A stretch of 64,000 nt of DNA from Sphingomonas desiccabilis (GCF_004135605.1 NZ_SDPT01000002.1:930001-994000), one strand, 5' to 3'. Shown: positions 1 to 8,660, numbered from the stretch's first letter. Numbers and translations: made by a program. Notes: generated by a model not told the origin, from the letters alone.

Positions 1-1826
1 ACTTCGGTAAAGGTCGGTGCGCGGAACGACGTGCCGTAGGTGCCCTTCAGCGAGAGGCCCTGGAACGGCTGGTAGGTCAGGCCGATCTTCGGATTGGTGG
101 TGCTGCCGAAGTCGCTGTAATTCTCGTGCCGCAGGGCGAGGCTGAGCGACAGCCGCTCGATCCCGGGCCGGGCGTTGGCATTGCCGACCAGCGGCACGAA
201 CAGCTCGCCGAACACGGCGTCCACGTTGCGCGTCCCGTCGTCCGCGAGGTCGACCGGCGTCGCCGCTTGGCCGGTGGTGAGATTCGTGAAGGTGTACTCG
301 ATCCGGTGCTCATACCCGACCGCAAGCCGTACCTCGCCACCGGCAAGCGCGAACAGCGAGCCGTCGACCTGGGCATTGAACACGTCCAGTTTGGTACGCC
401 CGGCAATGATGAAGAGATTGTCCGTCACCCGGGCGAGGGTGTCTGGATTGTTGGGGCCGCCGAACAGGTTGAGTGCGGTTGCGGGGTTGGTGTCCGCAAG
501 CGCCGCGTTCAGGGCGCCGGTGTTGATGCCGGTGCGGCGGTCGGCGACCTCCTCCGCTTCGCCATGCTGGTAGTAGGCGGTCGCCCGGAAGTTGCCGAAG
601 AGCTTTGCCTCGACGCCGGCGACGGCGTTCCAGGTTTCCGCCCAATAGGGCCATTTGACCGTGCCGATCTCGGGAAAGAAGGAATAGCCGACCTGCACGG
701 ACGTGGCGCCGGCTACGGGCGATACGAAGAACGGGTTCGTGTCGCGCACCGTCGCGGTGGTGGAGAGGACGGCCGGGATCACGCCCTCGCGCCGGGACCA
801 GAAGCCGTCGGCGAAGACGCGCACGCCCTCGGCCAGTTCCTGGCTGGCGGCCGCGACCACGCTGTAGCGATCCTGTTCCGGGATGACGGCCTCGGCGCCG
901 CTGTAGAAGCAGCGGTTCGCGGTCCCGGGCGTGAGCGAGCCGACGTTCGCCGCCGTGACCCCGCCGTCCGGGATGGCATAGGTGCTGCCCCCTGCGGTGA
1001 TGGTGCCGGGGTTGCAGGTGGTGACGCGCAGATCCCGCCCGCCGCGATCGCGGTTGTCGTCGTGGTAGAAGTCGAGGCGATCGCCAAACAGCGCCGAGTT
1101 GCGGGTCCATTCGCCGGAAATCATCGCCCAACCGTTGTCCCAGCGCTTGCCGGCCAGGATGGCGAACTGCTTCTCGTCGTAGGATTTGTCGGTGAAGCCG
1201 TAGCGGGCCCGCGCTTCGAGCCCGTCGAAGTCCTTGCGCAGGATGAAGTTCACCACGCCTGCCACCGCGTCGGAACCGTAGATCGCCGAAGCGCCGTCGG
1301 CGACCACCTCTACCCGGCTCAGCGCGATTGACGGGATCACGGAGGGATCGGTGAACTGCCCCTGCGTGCCCTGCGGCGGGAAGCGGCGACCGTCATAGAG
1401 GAGCAGCGTCGCGTTGGTGCTCAGGCCGCGCAGGTTGATGCCGGCCCCGCGCGTGGCGTTCGCAGCGCCGTTCTGGCTGCTGCCGCCGGCGCGGTTGGCG
1501 CCCAGCGACACCACCTGCGGCACGCGCCGCAACAGGTCGTTGACGGAGGTCACCGGCTCCTGCGCGATGCGCTCCTGATCGATCGCGATGACGTTCGATC
1601 CGACCGGCGCCACCCCGCGGATGCGGCTTCCGGTGACGACGACTTCACCGCCCGCGTCTGCCGGTGCGGGTACGTTCAACGGGGGCGCATCGGCCGGCAA
1701 GGCGCCGTCGTCGCGGGCGGTCGCCTCCGGGACGGGCTGCGCAGTCTGGGCAAAGGCAGGTGCAAAACAGCCGGCGGCAAGCGCAATGGTTGCAGCGCCG
1801 CAGGTCCAGCGAGCGGTCTTCAGCAT
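1..1826 (-). CDS. TonB-dependent outer-membrane receptor (3' end outside window)
   Basis: This is the first ~608 residues of a TonB-dependent receptor, which imports a large or scarce substrate across the outer membrane using TonB energy. A signal peptide ends near AFAQ (about residue 27). A TonB-box-like stretch VVVTGSRIRG lies near residue 61, followed by the plug domain with GINLRGL, VEVVADGASAIYGSDAV and GVVNFIL. Barrel strands follow until the window edge, so the C-terminus is missing. The ATG at 1826 is preceded by AAAAGGAGAG. It lies 73 bp downstream of the transporter-like gene on the same strand and is probably the last gene of the operon that begins with the P450. The substrate is unknown; a plant phenolic ester is an inference from the neighbours. 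Confidence 0.93.
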   Translation of the reverse strand, partial: MLKTARWTCGAATIALAAGCFAPAFAQTAQPVPEATARDDGALPADAPPLNVPAPADAGGEVVVTGSRIRGVAPVGSNVIAIDQERIAQEPVTSVNDLLRRVPQVVSLGANRAGGSSQNGAANATRGAGINLRGLSTNATLLLYDGRRFPPQGTQGQFTDPSVIPSIALSRVEVVADGASAIYGSDAVAGVVNFILRKDFDGLEARARYGFTDKSYDEKQFAILAGKRWDNGWAMISGEWTRNSALFGDRLDFYHDDNRDRGGRDLRVTTCNPGTITAGGSTYAIPDGGVTAANVGSLTPGTANRCFYSGAEAVIPEQDRYSVVAAASQELAEGVRVFADGFWSRREGVIPAVLSTTATVRDTNPFFVSPVAGATSVQVGYSFFPEIGTVKWPYWAETWNAVAGVEAKLFGNFRATAYYQHGEAEEVADRRTGINTGALNAALADTNPATALNLFGGPNNPDTLARVTDNLFIIAGRTKLDVFNAQVDGSLFALAGGEVRLAVGYEHRIEYTFTNLTTGQAATPVDLADDGTRNVDAVFGELFVPLVGNANARPGIERLSLSLALRHENYSDFGSTTNPKIGLTYQPFQGLSLKGTYGTSFRAPTFTE

Positions 1827-1887
1827 CTCTCTCTCCTTTTGCGCCCGCCAGCATCTACGCGCCGGTCGAACGGTGATGTCGTGGATC

Positions 1888-1906
1888 GGTCAGGTCAGGT
1901 CAGGTC
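1888..1906. repeat. short tandem repeat of GGTCA
   Basis: Three copies of the 5-bp unit GGTCA plus a partial GGTC overlap the stop codon of the transporter-like gene at 1900. It has no evident function; slippage here would only alter the extreme C-terminus. Confidence 0.5.
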
Positions 1907-2928
1907 GCCTCCGCCTGGGCCGCGTTCACGCGGCGACTGAGGCGCGGCGCGACCGACAGCAGCACGATGGCGGCGATCAGGATGGCGGCGCCGGTCGTCT
2001 CGGCAGCCGTGGGGCGCCGCAGGCCCCAGCCGAATGCGAGCAGATAGGCGGCAAGGATGCCGGCGAGCAGGCTCGCCGCGCGCTCCAGGGGAACGCAATA
2101 GCTGTTCTCGCGCGCGTCCAGCAGGATGATGGCGGCAAAGACCGAGACGATCGTCAGGGTGGCCGCGATCCCGACGATCGGCAGCAACGCCGGGCTGCTC
2201 CAGATGCCGACGAAGCCCCATTCGAGTTCGCCCGCCTGGGTGCCGAGCCCCGAGGCGCCGAGCAGGGCCAGGGCGGCAACCGACATCGGCAGCGCGATCA
2301 TCTTCTCCTCGACGAAATACTTGCGGATCGAGGCCGGGTCGCCGGACTTCGACACCTGCGTCATCACGGCGAGGCGGATGAAGTAGCCGAGCGTGTAGAG
2401 AACCACGGTCGCGATCGCGAGCGGCGGCAGCCCCAGCTCCCCGCGCGCCTGCAGCGTGATGGCCAGCGCCACCAGGACCATGACCAACGCCACCCAGCTC
2501 CACCAGCGCACGCGGCGGCCGAACAGGATGTCGACCAGGGGCGCGATGATGAGGATGTCGCCGCGCATCAGCAGCTGGATGAAGGGGATGCTCACCCCCT
2601 GGAAGGTGAAGGACAGCGGCACCGTGAACAGCACCAGGGCGGTGCCGATGCCGGACAAGAAGGTGTAGCGGGTCGGGATCGGGACGCGCCGGCCGGCGAT
2701 CCGGACCGCCTTGGCGTCCCGGTGCCAGCCGGACCACCAGATGAAGAGATAGGTGAGCAGCAGGTTGAGGATCAGTGACGCCGGCAGCGTCTCGAGACCG
2801 GTCAGCGGGCGGCCGAGTGTCGGGTCCGGCGCGCTCGTCAGCAGCTTGGTGATCAGGATGTTGGGGATGTACGCGAGGAAATAGAGCCCCACGATTCCTT
2901 CGAGCGGAAGGCTCTTCCAGCGCATCAT
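1900..2928 (-). CDS. polytopic membrane protein, DMT/EamA-like transporter candidate
   Basis: A 342-residue very hydrophobic protein with about ten predicted membrane helices and short loops, the size and layout of drug/metabolite-type permeases. I do not recognise a specific family signature, so the transporter call rests on topology. Internal landmarks are a GVSIPFIQLLMRGD segment and a loop with LDARENSYCVPLERA before the last helices. Its ATG overlaps the stop of the upstream CapA-like gene by 4 bp (ATGA), so the two are translationally coupled. The position between CapA/P450 and a TonB receptor suggests movement of the same substrate or product across the inner membrane; that is inference. 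Confidence 0.6.
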   Translation of the reverse strand: MMRWKSLPLEGIVGLYFLAYIPNILITKLLTSAPDPTLGRPLTGLETLPASLILNLLLTYLFIWWSGWHRDAKAVRIAGRRVPIPTRYTFLSGIGTALVLFTVPLSFTFQGVSIPFIQLLMRGDILIIAPLVDILFGRRVRWWSWVALVMVLVALAITLQARGELGLPPLAIATVVLYTLGYFIRLAVMTQVSKSGDPASIRKYFVEEKMIALPMSVAALALLGASGLGTQAGELEWGFVGIWSSPALLPIVGIAATLTIVSVFAAIILLDARENSYCVPLERAASLLAGILAAYLLAFGWGLRRPTAAETTGAAILIAAIVLLSVAPRLSRRVNAAQAEAT

Positions 2929-4046
2929 TGGGCCTCCACCAGTTCGACCATCTCGGGAGTGACGCGGTAGCCGGCGTTCAGGCCCGCTTCGCGCGTGACC
3001 GCACGCATGTAGTCGACGACCTCATCGTGGCGCGGGTCGTCAGGGGTCACGATGCGCGGCACGGCGTCCCTATCGATGTAGAGCGGGAGAAAGCCCGACC
3101 GGGTGATCCGGCCGTCGGCAATCTCCAGTCGCGCCACCAACGACAGGCGCGACGCCTTGGGAAAATTGTAGAGGCTGTCGAAATCGGGCTCCCACTCCTC
3201 TGCAAGCACCCGGATCTCGTTGAAGCTCTTGGATGCCGCATGGGCCGGGTCCATGCGCAGGTCGGTCGCGAAGTTGCACAGCGAGTGGAAGACGGGCGCG
3301 CCGTCGATCATCTCGCATCCCTTCAGGATGTGCGCGTGCCCGCCCAGGATCGCGTCGGCACCCGCCGCAATGGCCGCACGGGCGACGTCCCGCTGATAGT
3401 CGGCGATGGCGGCACGGACGAAATGGATGCCCCAGTGGTGGGAGACGACGACGACGTCGGCTTCCGCCTTCGCGCTGCGGATGTCGGCCTCCATCGCGGC
3501 CAGATCCTCGCGGTGCGGATAGGTGTGGGTGCGCGGCGGCGTGCCCGGCTGGTCGTGCTCGATCTGCTCATAGACCGTAAAGGCGCGCATCGGGGCACAG
3601 CCGGGCCGCCGTTCGTCAGCCCAGTAGCTCATCGGCAGGATGCTGGAATAGGCGAGGATCGCCACCCGGGTGTCGTCGGGCAGGGTGAAGCGGGCCGGCT
3701 TGCGCGCCTCATGGATGTTGGCGCCGGCACCGGCGACCTGGATGCCGGCGGCTTCGAGATGCCGCTTGGTCTCGAAGAACGCGTCATTGCCCCAGTCGAG
3801 CACATGGTTGCCCGCCATCGAGATGCAGTCGAACCCGGCGCGCGCCAGCGCGGCTGCGCCGTCCGGCCGCGCCAGCACGGCGTGACGCGCCTGGGGCGCG
3901 CGGACGCCTTTTTCGGCAAAGCTGGTTTCGAGCTGCCCGAAGACGATGTCCGCGGCGCGCAGCGTGTCGGCGGCGGCGACGAAGCTCTCGTCGTAATCCT
4001 CGCGATCCATCGCGAGATCGCCGGTTGCGAGCAGAACCTGGGTCAT
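2925..4046 (-). CDS. CapA-family (PGA_cap) metallophosphoesterase-fold protein
   Basis: A 373-residue protein of the CapA/YwtB family, which has a calcineurin-like metal-binding fold and was first known from poly-gamma-glutamate capsule loci. Visible motifs in order are GDLAMD near the N-terminus, GQLETSF, AGNHVLDWGNDAF, SHHWGIHF and GADAILGGHAHI, which together carry the usual Asp, Asn-His and His metal ligands. No signal peptide is evident, so it is probably cytoplasmic. It overlaps both neighbours by 4 bp. No capsule gene is nearby, so a catabolic role such as hydrolysis of a phosphate or other ester is more likely here. A second CapA-like gene lies at 25679-26797, also inside a catabolic operon. 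Confidence 0.82.
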   Translation of the reverse strand: MTQVLLATGDLAMDREDYDESFVAAADTLRAADIVFGQLETSFAEKGVRAPQARHAVLARPDGAAALARAGFDCISMAGNHVLDWGNDAFFETKRHLEAAGIQVAGAGANIHEARKPARFTLPDDTRVAILAYSSILPMSYWADERRPGCAPMRAFTVYEQIEHDQPGTPPRTHTYPHREDLAAMEADIRSAKAEADVVVVSHHWGIHFVRAAIADYQRDVARAAIAAGADAILGGHAHILKGCEMIDGAPVFHSLCNFATDLRMDPAHAASKSFNEIRVLAEEWEPDFDSLYNFPKASRLSLVARLEIADGRITRSGFLPLYIDRDAVPRIVTPDDPRHDEVVDYMRAVTREAGLNAGYRVTPEMVELVEAQ

Positions 4047-5221
4047 CCGGCACCTCCGAAGCGGACCGGGACGTTCAGCGCGCCGATTTCGGGAAAGCGA
4101 GTCGGCAGCGGTTCGCCGGCGAGCTCGAAGCCTGGCGCCGCGGCCAGCAGTTCCTCGATCGCGACGCGCAACTCCAGTCGGGCAAGCCCCGCACCGACGC
4201 AGTTGTGCGGGCCGCGCCCGAAGGCGAGCGAGTCCTTCATGTTCGGGCGGTCGAGCCGGAAGCTGTCCGGTTCCGGGAACACGTCGGCGTCGCGGTTCGC
4301 AGAGGCATAGACCAGGGCGATGGGCTCGTCGGCCGGGATGGTGCGGCCGCGGATGGTCACGTCGGTGACGGCGGTGCGGGCAAAACCGCGATACGGCGCA
4401 TAGAGCCGCAGGAATTCCTCCGTTGCGGCGGGGATCAACGCCGGATTCGCCCGAAGCTGCTGCTGGAGCGCCGGATCGCGCGCGAGGTGAACGGCGATCG
4501 AGCCGATCAGGACGCTGGGCGCGATGATGCCGACCACCAGCACCTGGCGGATGGTGCCGACGATCATCTCTTCGGGCAGCGGCGCACCGTCGACGCGCAC
4601 GGCGAGCAGCGCGCTGGTCGCGTCCTCCTCCACCGGCAGGGGGGATGCGCGGCGCTCCGCCACGATCGCGCGCGCCATGTCGTACAGAAGCAGGCTCGAC
4701 GTCTTGGTAGTGTCCATGTCGTTGGACTGGACCGCGACATTATAGTCACGGCCGACCCGCGTAAGTTCTGCCACGGCTTCGGGCGAGAGGTTCATCCAGG
4801 TCGCAAAGGTCGCGATCGGCATGTGCGCGGAAAAGTCGCCGACGATGTCGCCGCCTCCCTTGGCCACCATGTCCGTGAGCAGATCCCGGCAGATGCGGCG
4901 GACGTCCGGCTCTAGCCGGTTGATACGGCGCTCCGTGAACAAGGGGGCAAGCGCCCGGCGATAGGGGGTGTGCTCGGGCGGGTCGAGATGAAGCGGTGGC
5001 CGGCGCCCGGTAAAGGCGACCTTGGGGATGACGTTCTGCTTGGACGTGACAAAGGTCTGCCAGTCTGCGGCGGCGGCGGCGACATCCTCGTGCTTCATCA
5101 ATGCCCAGAAGCCGCCCCATGCTTCACTGTGCGCGACGGGACATTGCTGGCGCAGCCGGGCATAGTCGGCGTGCGCGCTGTCGAATTGCTCGGGTTGGAG
5201 CGGATCAAAGTCATGCGACAT
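4043..5221 (-). CDS. cytochrome P450
   Basis: A 392-residue soluble bacterial P450, a haem-thiolate monooxygenase that needs an external ferredoxin and reductase; none is adjacent. The K-helix ExxR is EFLR (269-272). The haem loop is FGRGPHNCVG with the ligand at Cys341. The I-helix reads GIIAPS (231-236) where most P450s have an acidic residue followed by Thr, so the usual proton-relay pair is missing. I place the start at the ATG at 5221 (MSHDFDP); an in-frame extension to 5293 would run across the LacI operator and into the divergent regulator. It heads the operon P450-CapA-transporter-TonB receptor. In this context O-demethylation or hydroxylation of a phenolic is plausible but unproven. 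Confidence 0.9.
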   Translation of the reverse strand: MSHDFDPLQPEQFDSAHADYARLRQQCPVAHSEAWGGFWALMKHEDVAAAAADWQTFVTSKQNVIPKVAFTGRRPPLHLDPPEHTPYRRALAPLFTERRINRLEPDVRRICRDLLTDMVAKGGGDIVGDFSAHMPIATFATWMNLSPEAVAELTRVGRDYNVAVQSNDMDTTKTSSLLLYDMARAIVAERRASPLPVEEDATSALLAVRVDGAPLPEEMIVGTIRQVLVVGIIAPSVLIGSIAVHLARDPALQQQLRANPALIPAATEEFLRLYAPYRGFARTAVTDVTIRGRTIPADEPIALVYASANRDADVFPEPDSFRLDRPNMKDSLAFGRGPHNCVGAGLARLELRVAIEELLAAAPGFELAGEPLPTRFPEIGALNVPVRFGGAG

Positions 5222-5241
5222 AGCAATCACGTATCGCGGAA

Positions 5242-5255
5242 TGAAAGCGCTTGCA
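5242..5255. promoter_or_regulatory. LacI-type operator, site 1
   Basis: TGAAAGCGCTTGCA fits the LacI/GalR-family consensus built around a central CG. It lies between the divergent P450 and LacI-type regulator genes, 21 bp from the P450 ATG and 44 bp from the regulator ATG. Sites 2-4 at 6292, 8622 and 9266 match it at 13, 14 and 12 of 14 positions. Confidence 0.75.
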
Positions 5256-5298
5256 AGCCGCTTGCGGGATGGCCGCCGAGAGTAGAAAGGCAAGTGCG

Positions 5299-6294
5299 AT
5301 GACGGTTCAGCGATCGCCGAGACTGGAGGACGTCGCCGGGGCTGCGGGCGTATCGCCCGCGACCGTGTCGCGCTTCCTCAACAATCCCTCCATCGTGGCT
5401 CCGGCCACGGGAGAGCGCATCCGCGCGGCGATCGAGGCGACGGGCTATGTGCCCAATCTGACCGCAGGCGCCCTGGCCGGAGGGCGCTCGCGGCTGATCG
5501 CTGCGCTGGTGCCGGATATCGCGCAGTCGATCTTCAACGACACGATGGAGGCGATGATCGACGTGCTCGCCTCCGACGGCAACAGCGTCATGCTGGCGCT
5601 GACAGGCTCGGACAATCACCGCCTGCTCACCGAAATCCACACCGCGCTTGCCCGGCGGGTCGACGCGATCATCCTGACCGGCATCGTCGGGGACCCGGAG
5701 ACGCGCGACCGGTTGCGAGCGCAGGGGGTGACGGTGATCGAGACCTGGGGGCTCCCGGACGACCCCATCGACGTCGCGGTCGGCTTCTCGCATCGCTCGG
5801 CCGGGCAGGAGCTAGCGCGATTCCTGCGCGGGCGCGGGTATCGCCGACCACACCTGGTGGTGCCGTGTTCGGTACGGTCGGAGCGTCGTGCGGAGGGCTT
5901 CGCGGCTCAGTGGGTTTCCGACGGCGGGGCTCCGCCGAGCCGTCTGGAGGTCAATGTCCCGAGCCATTTCGGGCAGGGGCGATTGAGCTTCCGGGCGCTG
6001 GCCGACCTGCCCGAGCAGCCGGACGTGGTCGTCTGCGGGTCGGACTGGATCGCGCAAGGGTTGATCGTAGAGGCGCAGGCGGCAGGCGTGCGCGTGCCCG
6101 ACAGGCTGGCCGTCACCGGGTTCGGCAACCTGCGCATGGCAGGCGACATGCGCCCGACGATCACTTCAGTGGACGTCGACGGGGGCCGGATTGCGCGGGA
6201 AGTGCTGCGAGTCCTCCAGGCGCGGGCGGCCGGGGAGCCGGTCGAGCGGCGCATAGACGTCGGCACGCGCATCATCGCCCGCGAGAGCGCATGA
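5299..6294 (+). CDS. LacI/GalR-family transcriptional regulator
   Basis: A 331-residue regulator. The N-terminal helix-turn-helix and hinge are intact (LEDVAGAAGVSPATVSRFLN, then IRAAIEATGYVPN). A periplasmic-binding-protein-like effector domain follows from about residue 60 (SRLIAALVPDIAQSIFND). The ATG at 5299 has AGAAAGG upstream; a TTG at 5251 would extend the frame but overlaps the operator. It is divergent from the P450 operon and just upstream of an exported hydrolase. Four copies of a fitting operator occur within 4 kb, so it probably represses the P450 operon, both hydrolases and the aldehyde dehydrogenase. The inducer is unknown; a ferulate-containing ester or sugar is a guess. Confidence 0.9.
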   Translation: MTVQRSPRLEDVAGAAGVSPATVSRFLNNPSIVAPATGERIRAAIEATGYVPNLTAGALAGGRSRLIAALVPDIAQSIFNDTMEAMIDVLASDGNSVMLALTGSDNHRLLTEIHTALARRVDAIILTGIVGDPETRDRLRAQGVTVIETWGLPDDPIDVAVGFSHRSAGQELARFLRGRGYRRPHLVVPCSVRSERRAEGFAAQWVSDGGAPPSRLEVNVPSHFGQGRLSFRALADLPEQPDVVVCGSDWIAQGLIVEAQAAGVRVPDRLAVTGFGNLRMAGDMRPTITSVDVDGGRIAREVLRVLQARAAGEPVERRIDVGTRIIARESA

Positions 6295-6305
6295 AAGGGC
6301 TTGCA
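6292..6305. promoter_or_regulatory. LacI-type operator, site 2, over a -35 element
   Basis: TGAAAGGGCTTGCA differs from site 1 at one position. It overlaps the regulator stop codon and a candidate promoter TTGCAT (6301-6306), N17, TTTGCT (6324-6329) for the hydrolase gene starting at 6355. Confidence 0.65.
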
Positions 6306-6354
6306 TCGTCGAAGAACGCATGATTTGCTTTGCCGGATAACAAACCGGGAGGGG

Positions 6355-7323
6355 ATGATGCGCAAATCCTATGCGGCGATCGCGCTGGCGTTTGCAGGGA
6401 CGGCGGCGCTTGCGCAACAAGGAACGCCGGTATCGGCGCCGGCTGACCAGGCCGCCGCTGCCCGCCAGCGCGATGCGGTGCCGGATAGTTCAGGCACCGG
6501 TCCGTTTGCGGCCATGAAGCGGGTCGATCGGACATTGCCCGAGCATGTGATCTACCAGCCTCGCGATCTGGATGCCCTTGGCAAGAAGAAGCTGGGGGTT
6601 GTCGTCTGGGGCAATGGCGGCTGTTCGGCAGATGGCGCCAGTGCTCGGCAACATCTGCTGGAGCTCGCGTCCTACGGCTATGTGGTGGTGGCGCCCGGAC
6701 GCATTCTTTCAGGACCAGGTGCGAAAGCCAGAACCGGGTCGGCGCGGCGGCCCGACGCAGCCGGTACCTTGCCGCCGGTCGCCACGACGGCAGCGGAGGT
6801 GACGCGTGGGCTCGACTGGGCACTGGCCGAAAATACCCGTTCCGGAAGTCCGCTGAATGGCCGGATCGACCCGGCCAAGGTTGCCGTCGCCGGACACAGC
6901 TGCGGCGGATTGCAGGCGTTGCAGGTGGCGGAGGACCTCCGCATCCGCGCGGTGATCGTGCACAACAGCGGCGTGTTTGCCGATGGCACCAACCCGATCC
7001 CGGGCATCACCGTGAACAAGGCGCTGCTCGGCCGGCTGCACACGCCGGTCCTCTACGTGCTGGGCGGGGAAAGCGACATCGCCTGGCCGAACGGCACCGA
7101 CGACTTCAAGCGGATCGATCATGTCCCGGCGGCCCTGGTCTGGGCGGACGTGGGCCATGGCGGCACGTTCGGGGAGCCGAATGGCGGCCGGGTCGGCCGG
7201 ATCAGCGCGGACTGGCTGGAGTGGCAGCTTTCCGGGGACGGGAAGGCCGGCAAGACCTTCGCCGGCAACGATTGCGGCCTGTGCGCGGACCCGCAATGGA
7301 AGATCGAGCGCAAGCGGATCTGA
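6355..7323 (+). CDS. exported alpha/beta hydrolase
   Basis: A 322-residue hydrolase with a signal peptide (MMRKSYAAIALAFAGTAALA) and an alpha/beta-hydrolase core. The oxyanion region is WGNGGC (85-90) and the nucleophile elbow is GHSCGG with Ser182. A late GHGGTFGEPNGG segment supplies the likely catalytic His. The start is set by a GGGAGG ribosome site just before tandem ATG codons at 6355 and 6358. It lies directly behind the LacI-type regulator under operator site 2. In this catabolic setting it could cleave plant phenolic esters in the periplasm, but its substrate cannot be read from the sequence. A strong terminator follows. Confidence 0.85.
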   Translation: MMRKSYAAIALAFAGTAALAQQGTPVSAPADQAAAARQRDAVPDSSGTGPFAAMKRVDRTLPEHVIYQPRDLDALGKKKLGVVVWGNGGCSADGASARQHLLELASYGYVVVAPGRILSGPGAKARTGSARRPDAAGTLPPVATTAAEVTRGLDWALAENTRSGSPLNGRIDPAKVAVAGHSCGGLQALQVAEDLRIRAVIVHNSGVFADGTNPIPGITVNKALLGRLHTPVLYVLGGESDIAWPNGTDDFKRIDHVPAALVWADVGHGGTFGEPNGGRVGRISADWLEWQLSGDGKAGKTFAGNDCGLCADPQWKIERKRI

Positions 7324-7333
7324 TGACCCGGAA

Positions 7334-7354
7334 GGGGGGAGATCCCCCCCTTTT
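7334..7354. terminator. rho-independent terminator
   Basis: A G6 run, a short AGAT loop, a C7 run and then TTTT follow the hydrolase stop codon by 10 bp. It separates the two convergent hydrolase genes. Confidence 0.8.
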
Positions 7355-7360
7355 CTGGCG

Positions 7361-8611
7361 CTACTGGCACTGTCCCCCGGCGACGCAGGGTCGCAGCATC
7401 CGTTCCGCTCGATGGGCTACGAAGCCCGCCGGCGCCGCTGGCCATTTCCCCCGTTCGAGCCGTTGCTCCACCTGCTGGATCGCGGCGAGCAGTTGCGGTC
7501 CGGTGAAGCCGCAATGACCGGCCTCCGCCAGCCACAGGCTCTGCGCCCGAGTCCCGGCGGCTTCCACGTAGCCTCGCTGGAGGGCAGGGGCGGTCATCCC
7601 GTCCCCGATCTTCTGCATCGCGACCAGCGGCACCTGCGGCCGTGTGTTGGGGGTATAGTGCGCGCGCATATAGGCCACCGCGCCGGGATCGGCGGCGATC
7701 CGCTCTCCCGCGTTCAGCCGCTTCAGATCCGCCTGCAGATCGATCCCCGCCTCCCGATAGAGGCGTGCGACCAGCGCGGCTCGACCCGAGCGCCGTAGCT
7801 GCGCGCGATAGTCGATGCCGGTGTTCCACGAAAAAACGCCGCCCGCGCGCCGTTCCTGATCGGAGCGGGGCAGGAAGGTGCCGCGGACGAACGCCTTTGC
7901 CATCTGCGCGGCCTGGCCTGCCGCATCGTCGGGGGCGGGTCGGGGGGTGGCAGGGTCCGTCCAGCCCGGCAGGCCGGCAAGCACGCTTGCCAGGGCTACC
8001 CGCGCGCGCCCTTCCGGTGTTGCAAGCGCCTGCTGCACCGCTTCCTCCGCGCGTCCGCCGTTGGCGCGATCATCGGTGACACGGACCAGCTCGAGCCCGG
8101 CGTCGGGTGCCACCAGCGTTCGAAAGGCATAGGCGCCGTCGAGCGCCATGTTCATCATGCCGAGCGCACCGCCGATCGAGGCACAGGCCGCGACCGCGCC
8201 GTCGATCCGGGCCGCATGTTGTTCGGCGAGCTGGGTCGTGATCAGGCCACCCATTGATTCTCCCCAGGCGATGATGCGGCGGGGTATGCCGTGCTGCGCG
8301 GTGAACCGTTCGATCGCCGCGAGTTGGGCGGGCACGGCTTCGGCCAGGGACCAGCCGCCGGCGCCATAATCGCTGGCGACGAGTGCATAGCCGGCGTCGA
8401 GCAGTGCCTGGCGGATCGGGGCGGGAGCGGCCTCTACAGCGGGACGGGGTGAATAGCCGCGGGAATAGAGCAGCAGCGTCCCATTCCATTGCGCAGGCAG
8501 CGCCTCTGCGAACTGCGGCGCCTGCGGGGCGGGCGCCGGTTCGACTGGGCCGGAGACGGCGGGCGCCGCGAGGCAGGTTGCTGCGACGAGGCTGCAAATC
8601 AAACGGCGCAT
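7361..8611 (-). CDS. exported alpha/beta hydrolase (second)
   Basis: A 416-residue alpha/beta hydrolase with an N-terminal signal peptide (MRRLICSLVAATCLAAPAVS). The nucleophile elbow is GESMGG with Ser119, and a late EAGHCGF segment is the likely catalytic His. It lacks the long lid and Cys pairs of classical tannases or feruloyl esterases, so its substrate is uncertain. The ATG at 8611 has GGAGGGG upstream; the frame stays open to 8773 but that extension has no ribosome site and includes the operator. The gene converges on the first hydrolase and starts 10 bp from LacI operator site 3, so both hydrolases are likely co-regulated. A role in releasing ferulate or similar acids is inference. 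Confidence 0.82.
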   Translation of the reverse strand: MRRLICSLVAATCLAAPAVSGPVEPAPAPQAPQFAEALPAQWNGTLLLYSRGYSPRPAVEAAPAPIRQALLDAGYALVASDYGAGGWSLAEAVPAQLAAIERFTAQHGIPRRIIAWGESMGGLITTQLAEQHAARIDGAVAACASIGGALGMMNMALDGAYAFRTLVAPDAGLELVRVTDDRANGGRAEEAVQQALATPEGRARVALASVLAGLPGWTDPATPRPAPDDAAGQAAQMAKAFVRGTFLPRSDQERRAGGVFSWNTGIDYRAQLRRSGRAALVARLYREAGIDLQADLKRLNAGERIAADPGAVAYMRAHYTPNTRPQVPLVAMQKIGDGMTAPALQRGYVEAAGTRAQSLWLAEAGHCGFTGPQLLAAIQQVEQRLERGKWPAAPAGFVAHRAERMLRPCVAGGQCQ

Positions 8612-8621
8612 GACCCCTCCC

Positions 8622-8635
8622 TGAAAGCGCTTGCA
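8622..8635. promoter_or_regulatory. LacI-type operator, site 3
   Basis: TGAAAGCGCTTGCA, identical to site 1, 10 bp upstream of the second hydrolase start and between it and the divergent MarR gene. Confidence 0.75.
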
Positions 8636-8660
8636 TCCATCTTGGCCAACCAATGGATGC
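8633..8660. promoter_or_regulatory. inverted repeat next to operator site 3
   Basis: Arms GCATCCAT and ATGGATGC pair perfectly across a 12-nt spacer that itself contains TTGGCCAA. It overlaps operator site 3 by three bases and may be a second regulator site, possibly for the neighbouring MarR protein. Confidence 0.4.

Noticed and set aside
5222-5293. N-terminal extension of the P450 frame to 5293
   Set aside because: It would cover the LacI operator and the promoter region, has no ribosome site, and P450 homology starts at MSHDF.
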